A stretch of 8,011 nucleotides of DNA, taken from Thermoplasmata archaeon (GTDB lineage Archaea > Thermoplasmatota > Thermoplasmata > Lutacidiplasmatales > UBA184). A model generated the notes under the pieces. It saw only the letters and a list, made by a program, of their open reading frames with translations, was not told the origin of the DNA and searched no databases. Shown here piece after piece: positions 6,916 to 8,011 of this stretch. A program made the position numbers and the translations under genes. Every line of letters starts with the position of its first letter. Position 1 is the first letter of the stretch. The DNA is taken from positions 1 to 8,011 of the forward strand of contig JASHVI010000093.1 of assembly GCA_030039525.1 (NCBI GenBank), in the 5' to 3' direction.

Positions 6916-6950
6916 CGCTTCGACCGCCGGGAGGTGGAGTCGAGAATGGC

Positions 6951-6957
6951 CATAACG
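6951..6957 (-). promoter_or_regulatory. TATA-like box for the PLP decarboxylase gene
   Basis: CGTTATG on the minus strand is centred about 39 nt upstream of the ATG at 6915, implying a leader of roughly 12 nt. No clear Shine-Dalgarno is seen in that leader. The element mirrors CCTTATGG, which serves the divergent DUF1330 gene at nearly the same distance. Confidence 0.38.
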
Positions 6958-7003
6958 CGGTAGCCTCCGACCGTCGTCGCCGCCCGAGAACGGGGACCGG
7001 ACT

Positions 7004-7011
7004 GTACGTAC
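7004..7011. promoter_or_regulatory. GTACGTAC palindrome in a divergent promoter region
   Basis: A perfect 8-bp palindrome lies in the 147-nt region between two divergent start codons, about 10 nt upstream of the TATA-like box of the DUF1330 gene. It could be half of an operator or part of an upstream element, but an 8-bp palindrome alone is weak evidence. Confidence 0.2.
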
Positions 7012-7021
7012 GAAGCCAACG

Positions 7022-7029
7022 CCTTATGG
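7022..7029 (+). promoter_or_regulatory. TATA-like box for the DUF1330 gene
   Basis: CCTTATGG is centred 37 nt upstream of the ATG at 7063, implying transcription from about 7052. This supports ATG 7063 over the in-frame GTG 7039, which would lie before the predicted transcript start. Confidence 0.42.
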
Positions 7030-7062
7030 TCGGGCCAGGTGGGGGCGACCCCGGGCGATCCG

Positions 7063-7374
7063 ATGACGGCCTACATGATCTTCCAAGTGGAGTGGAGCAC
7101 GCCGGCCGCGCGACAGCAGTACGTGGAGCGCTTGCCGGGCCTCGTCGAGAAATACGGCGGCAAGTGGGTCGTCGCAAGCTCCGAGCCGAAGACTCTGGAA
7201 GGGCAGTGGCTCCCCGGAAGGACCGTCATCGCGGAGTTCCCTTCGTCGGCGGCCGCGACCCAGTTCTATCAATCGGAAGAGTATCGACCCCTCCTGGAGA
7301 CTCGCCTCAAGGGAGCGAAGTGCAACGCGATCCTCGTGGAGGGATCCGCGCCACCGGCCTCTCCACCCCGGTAG
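7063..7374 (+). CDS. DUF1330 family protein
   Basis: This 103-residue protein matches DUF1330, small ferredoxin-like (dimeric alpha-beta barrel type) proteins of unknown role. The pattern is clear: MTAYMIFQVEWS (1-12) as first strand, a helix with YVERLPGLVEKYGGKWVVAS (20-39), where the 'Y-x(5)-P-x-L-x-x-[YH]-GG' run is typical, then EGQWLPGRTVIAEFPS (46-61) and the FYQSEEYRPLLETRL helix (68-82). The last strand is KCNAILVEG (86-94), followed by a Pro-rich tail. ATG 7063 fits the family N-terminus; GTG 7039 would add eight unlikely residues. Some relatives are fused to or placed near enzymes, but here the gene is only next to the divergent PLP decarboxylase, and no functional link is evident. 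Confidence 0.87.
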   Translation: MTAYMIFQVEWSTPAARQQYVERLPGLVEKYGGKWVVASSEPKTLEGQWLPGRTVIAEFPSSAAATQFYQSEEYRPLLETRLKGAKCNAILVEGSAPPASPPR

Positions 7375-7452
7375 CGTTGGATTCGCGCCCACCCTGACGG
7401 CGCTCGGAGACCGTCCTCGCGCGGGCCGGTGGATCGCCGGGGTGCAATTCCC

Positions 7453-7460
7453 ATTATACA
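7453..7460 (+). promoter_or_regulatory. TATA box for the vapB-like gene
   Basis: ATTATACA is a good TATA-type element in a locally AT-richer stretch. It would place transcription near 7482, which gives a leader of about 16 nt to ATG 7498 or 31 nt to ATG 7513. A second AT-rich patch (AAAATTCA, 7469-7476) lies 26 nt before ATG 7498 and could instead drive a leaderless message from that codon. Confidence 0.5.
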
Positions 7461-7512
7461 CGGGTGCCAAAATTCACAAGCCTCGACGAATACGCGTATG
7501 GCACGTAGGCCC

Positions 7513-7746
7513 ATGGCAAGCCACACGGTCGCCCTTGACGGAGAGGCGCATGCCGCGCTGAAGGCCATGAAGGGGAGAGACGAGTCGTTCAGCGATGTGG
7601 TCAAGCGAATCGCCAAGCCGAGGAAGTCGATCCTTGACCTGGCGGGGGCGTGGAAGGAGCTCCCTGCTGCCGATCGCAAGGCGTTGGAGGCCTACTACGC
7701 GCAAATGGAGGAAGGAAGCAAGCGCAGGGCACGTCGATCCGCCTGA
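7513..7746 (+). CDS. vapB: VapB-type antitoxin (DUF217 family), no intact toxin seen
   Basis: This 77-residue protein fits the archaeal VapB antitoxin family (DUF217), which normally binds and neutralises a VapC PIN-domain RNase and represses its own operon. The N-terminal MASHTVALDGEAHAALKAMK (1-20) is the family's DNA-binding strand and helix, and GRDESFSDVVKRI (21-33) is its signature (E-S-F-S-[DE]-V-[IV]-x-R-[IL]). The C-terminal half (IAKPRKSILDLAGAWKEL, then a charged Lys/Arg tail) is the usual toxin-wrapping part. ATG 7513 was chosen because the family motif begins right there; ATG 7498 (adding MARRP) is possible. VapB genes are usually followed directly by vapC, but only 138 nt separate this gene from the next start, with no intact PIN domain. 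Confidence 0.83.
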   Translation: MASHTVALDGEAHAALKAMKGRDESFSDVVKRIAKPRKSILDLAGAWKELPAADRKALEAYYAQMEEGSKRRARRSA

Positions 7747-7760
7747 ATCTGGGAGACGCA

Positions 7761-7847
7761 ATGTGGTGCGTTGATACTGTCAGGTCTAGGCGATTCTCGG
7801 GCTCAGGCCGAGAACCGATCCTGGGTCGTCCACATCGCCTCGGTTAA
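7761..7847 (+). pseudogene. Possible remnant of a vapC toxin start (very tentative)
   Basis: An ATG lies 14 nt after the vapB-like stop, with GGGAG at 7751-7755 as a plausible Shine-Dalgarno, exactly where vapC normally starts. Its first residues are MWCVDTV, which resemble the start of PIN domains (hydrophobic strand followed by the catalytic D-T/S). After that the 28-residue frame has no PIN similarity and ends in a stop. The match covers only about six residues, so chance is quite possible. If real, the toxin has been deleted and the antitoxin is left as an orphan. Confidence 0.2.
7791..7817. repeat. Strong hairpin downstream of the vapB-like gene
   Basis: CGATTCTCGG (7791-7800) pairs with CCGAGAACCG (7808-7817) at nine of ten positions (one A-C mismatch) around a 7-nt loop. 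It lies 44 nt after the antitoxin stop and about 70 nt before the next start. It might stabilise or end the antitoxin transcript, or be a trace of a lost element. No T-tract follows. Confidence 0.45.
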
Positions 7848-7884
7848 GAGACGAGGCGCATCGACGCGCCGTGGAGCTGCCCCG

Positions 7885-8011
7885 ATGAAGGCCGAGATCA
7901 GCGTGATGTTCAATGTCAAGGATGTCGATCGTTCCGTGAAATTCTACCAATCGCTGGGCTTCGATGTTCGCTGGGAGTGGAAGGGGGACGACGGGAAGTT
8001 GAATTACGCGG
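7885..8011 (+). CDS. VOC-fold protein, 5' part only (cut by window end)
   Basis: The first 42 residues of a second VOC (glyoxalase/bleomycin-resistance-like) protein are present; the rest lies beyond the window. MFNVKDVDRSVKFYQSLGF (8-26) is the standard first strand and helix of the family, and the following WEWKGDDGKLNYA fits the next hairpin. ATG 7885 is supported by the family N-terminus and by GGAG at 7873-7876, 8 nt upstream. A weak TATA-like GGTTAAGA at 7842-7849 and a small hairpin (GGCGC 7855-7859 with GCGCC 7866-7870) precede it. It is not a close copy of the VOC protein at 348-791, so a recent duplication is unlikely. Metal ligands and substrate cannot be judged from this fragment. 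Confidence 0.8.
   Translation, partial: MKAEISVMFNVKDVDRSVKFYQSLGFDVRWEWKGDDGKLNYA

Noticed and set aside
5659..6963. 434-residue plus-strand open frame
   Set aside because: It is antisense to the PLP decarboxylase, whose catalytic residues are all in place; the plus-strand translation is low-complexity.
7429..7512. Longer start for the VapB-like gene (GTG 7429)
   Set aside because: It would begin upstream of the likely TATA box at 7453-7460 and adds residues not seen in the family.

Overview
This 8 kb window is GC-rich and gene-dense, and most likely comes from an archaeon, plausibly a high-GC Thermoplasmatota-like lineage from soil or sediment. That placement is an inference. It rests on TATA-like boxes about 25-27 or 36-39 nt upstream of many start codons (the shorter spacing fits leaderless mRNAs), frequent GTG starts, an archaeal-type VapB antitoxin (DUF217) and exported proteins with archaeal-looking signal sequences. 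No rRNA, tRNA, CRISPR array, transposase or integrase was recognised.

Layout: 1-347 holds no convincing gene. Then come a VOC/bleomycin-resistance-like protein (348-791, +) and an exported G1-family glutamic peptidase (955-1779, +). Converging on the peptidase is an exported, sequon-rich protein of unknown function (1896-2642, -). Upstream of that, on the same strand, is a single-pass membrane protein resembling DUF4760 (2860-3393, -). It is divergent from a DUF1801 frataxin-like protein (3576-3971, +). A MerB-like protein (alkylmercury lyase fold, 4075-4752, -) is divergent from a PH-like/zinc-ribbon protein (4921-5502, +). A group II PLP-dependent decarboxylase (5569-6915, -) is divergent from a DUF1330 protein (7063-7374, +). 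The last part holds a VapB antitoxin with no intact toxin (7513-7746, +), a short stretch that may be a toxin remnant plus a hairpin, and the start of a second VOC protein cut by the window end (7885-8011, +).

Nearly every gene looks like its own transcription unit with its own promoter, and strands alternate. There is no evident multi-gene pathway. The points most worth following are the glutamic peptidase, whose catalytic Gln/Glu spacing equals that of the fungal enzyme; the MerB homologue that keeps the Cys-Asp-Cys catalytic set but stands without any mer genes; and the orphan antitoxin. I saw no clear undescribed multi-gene system.
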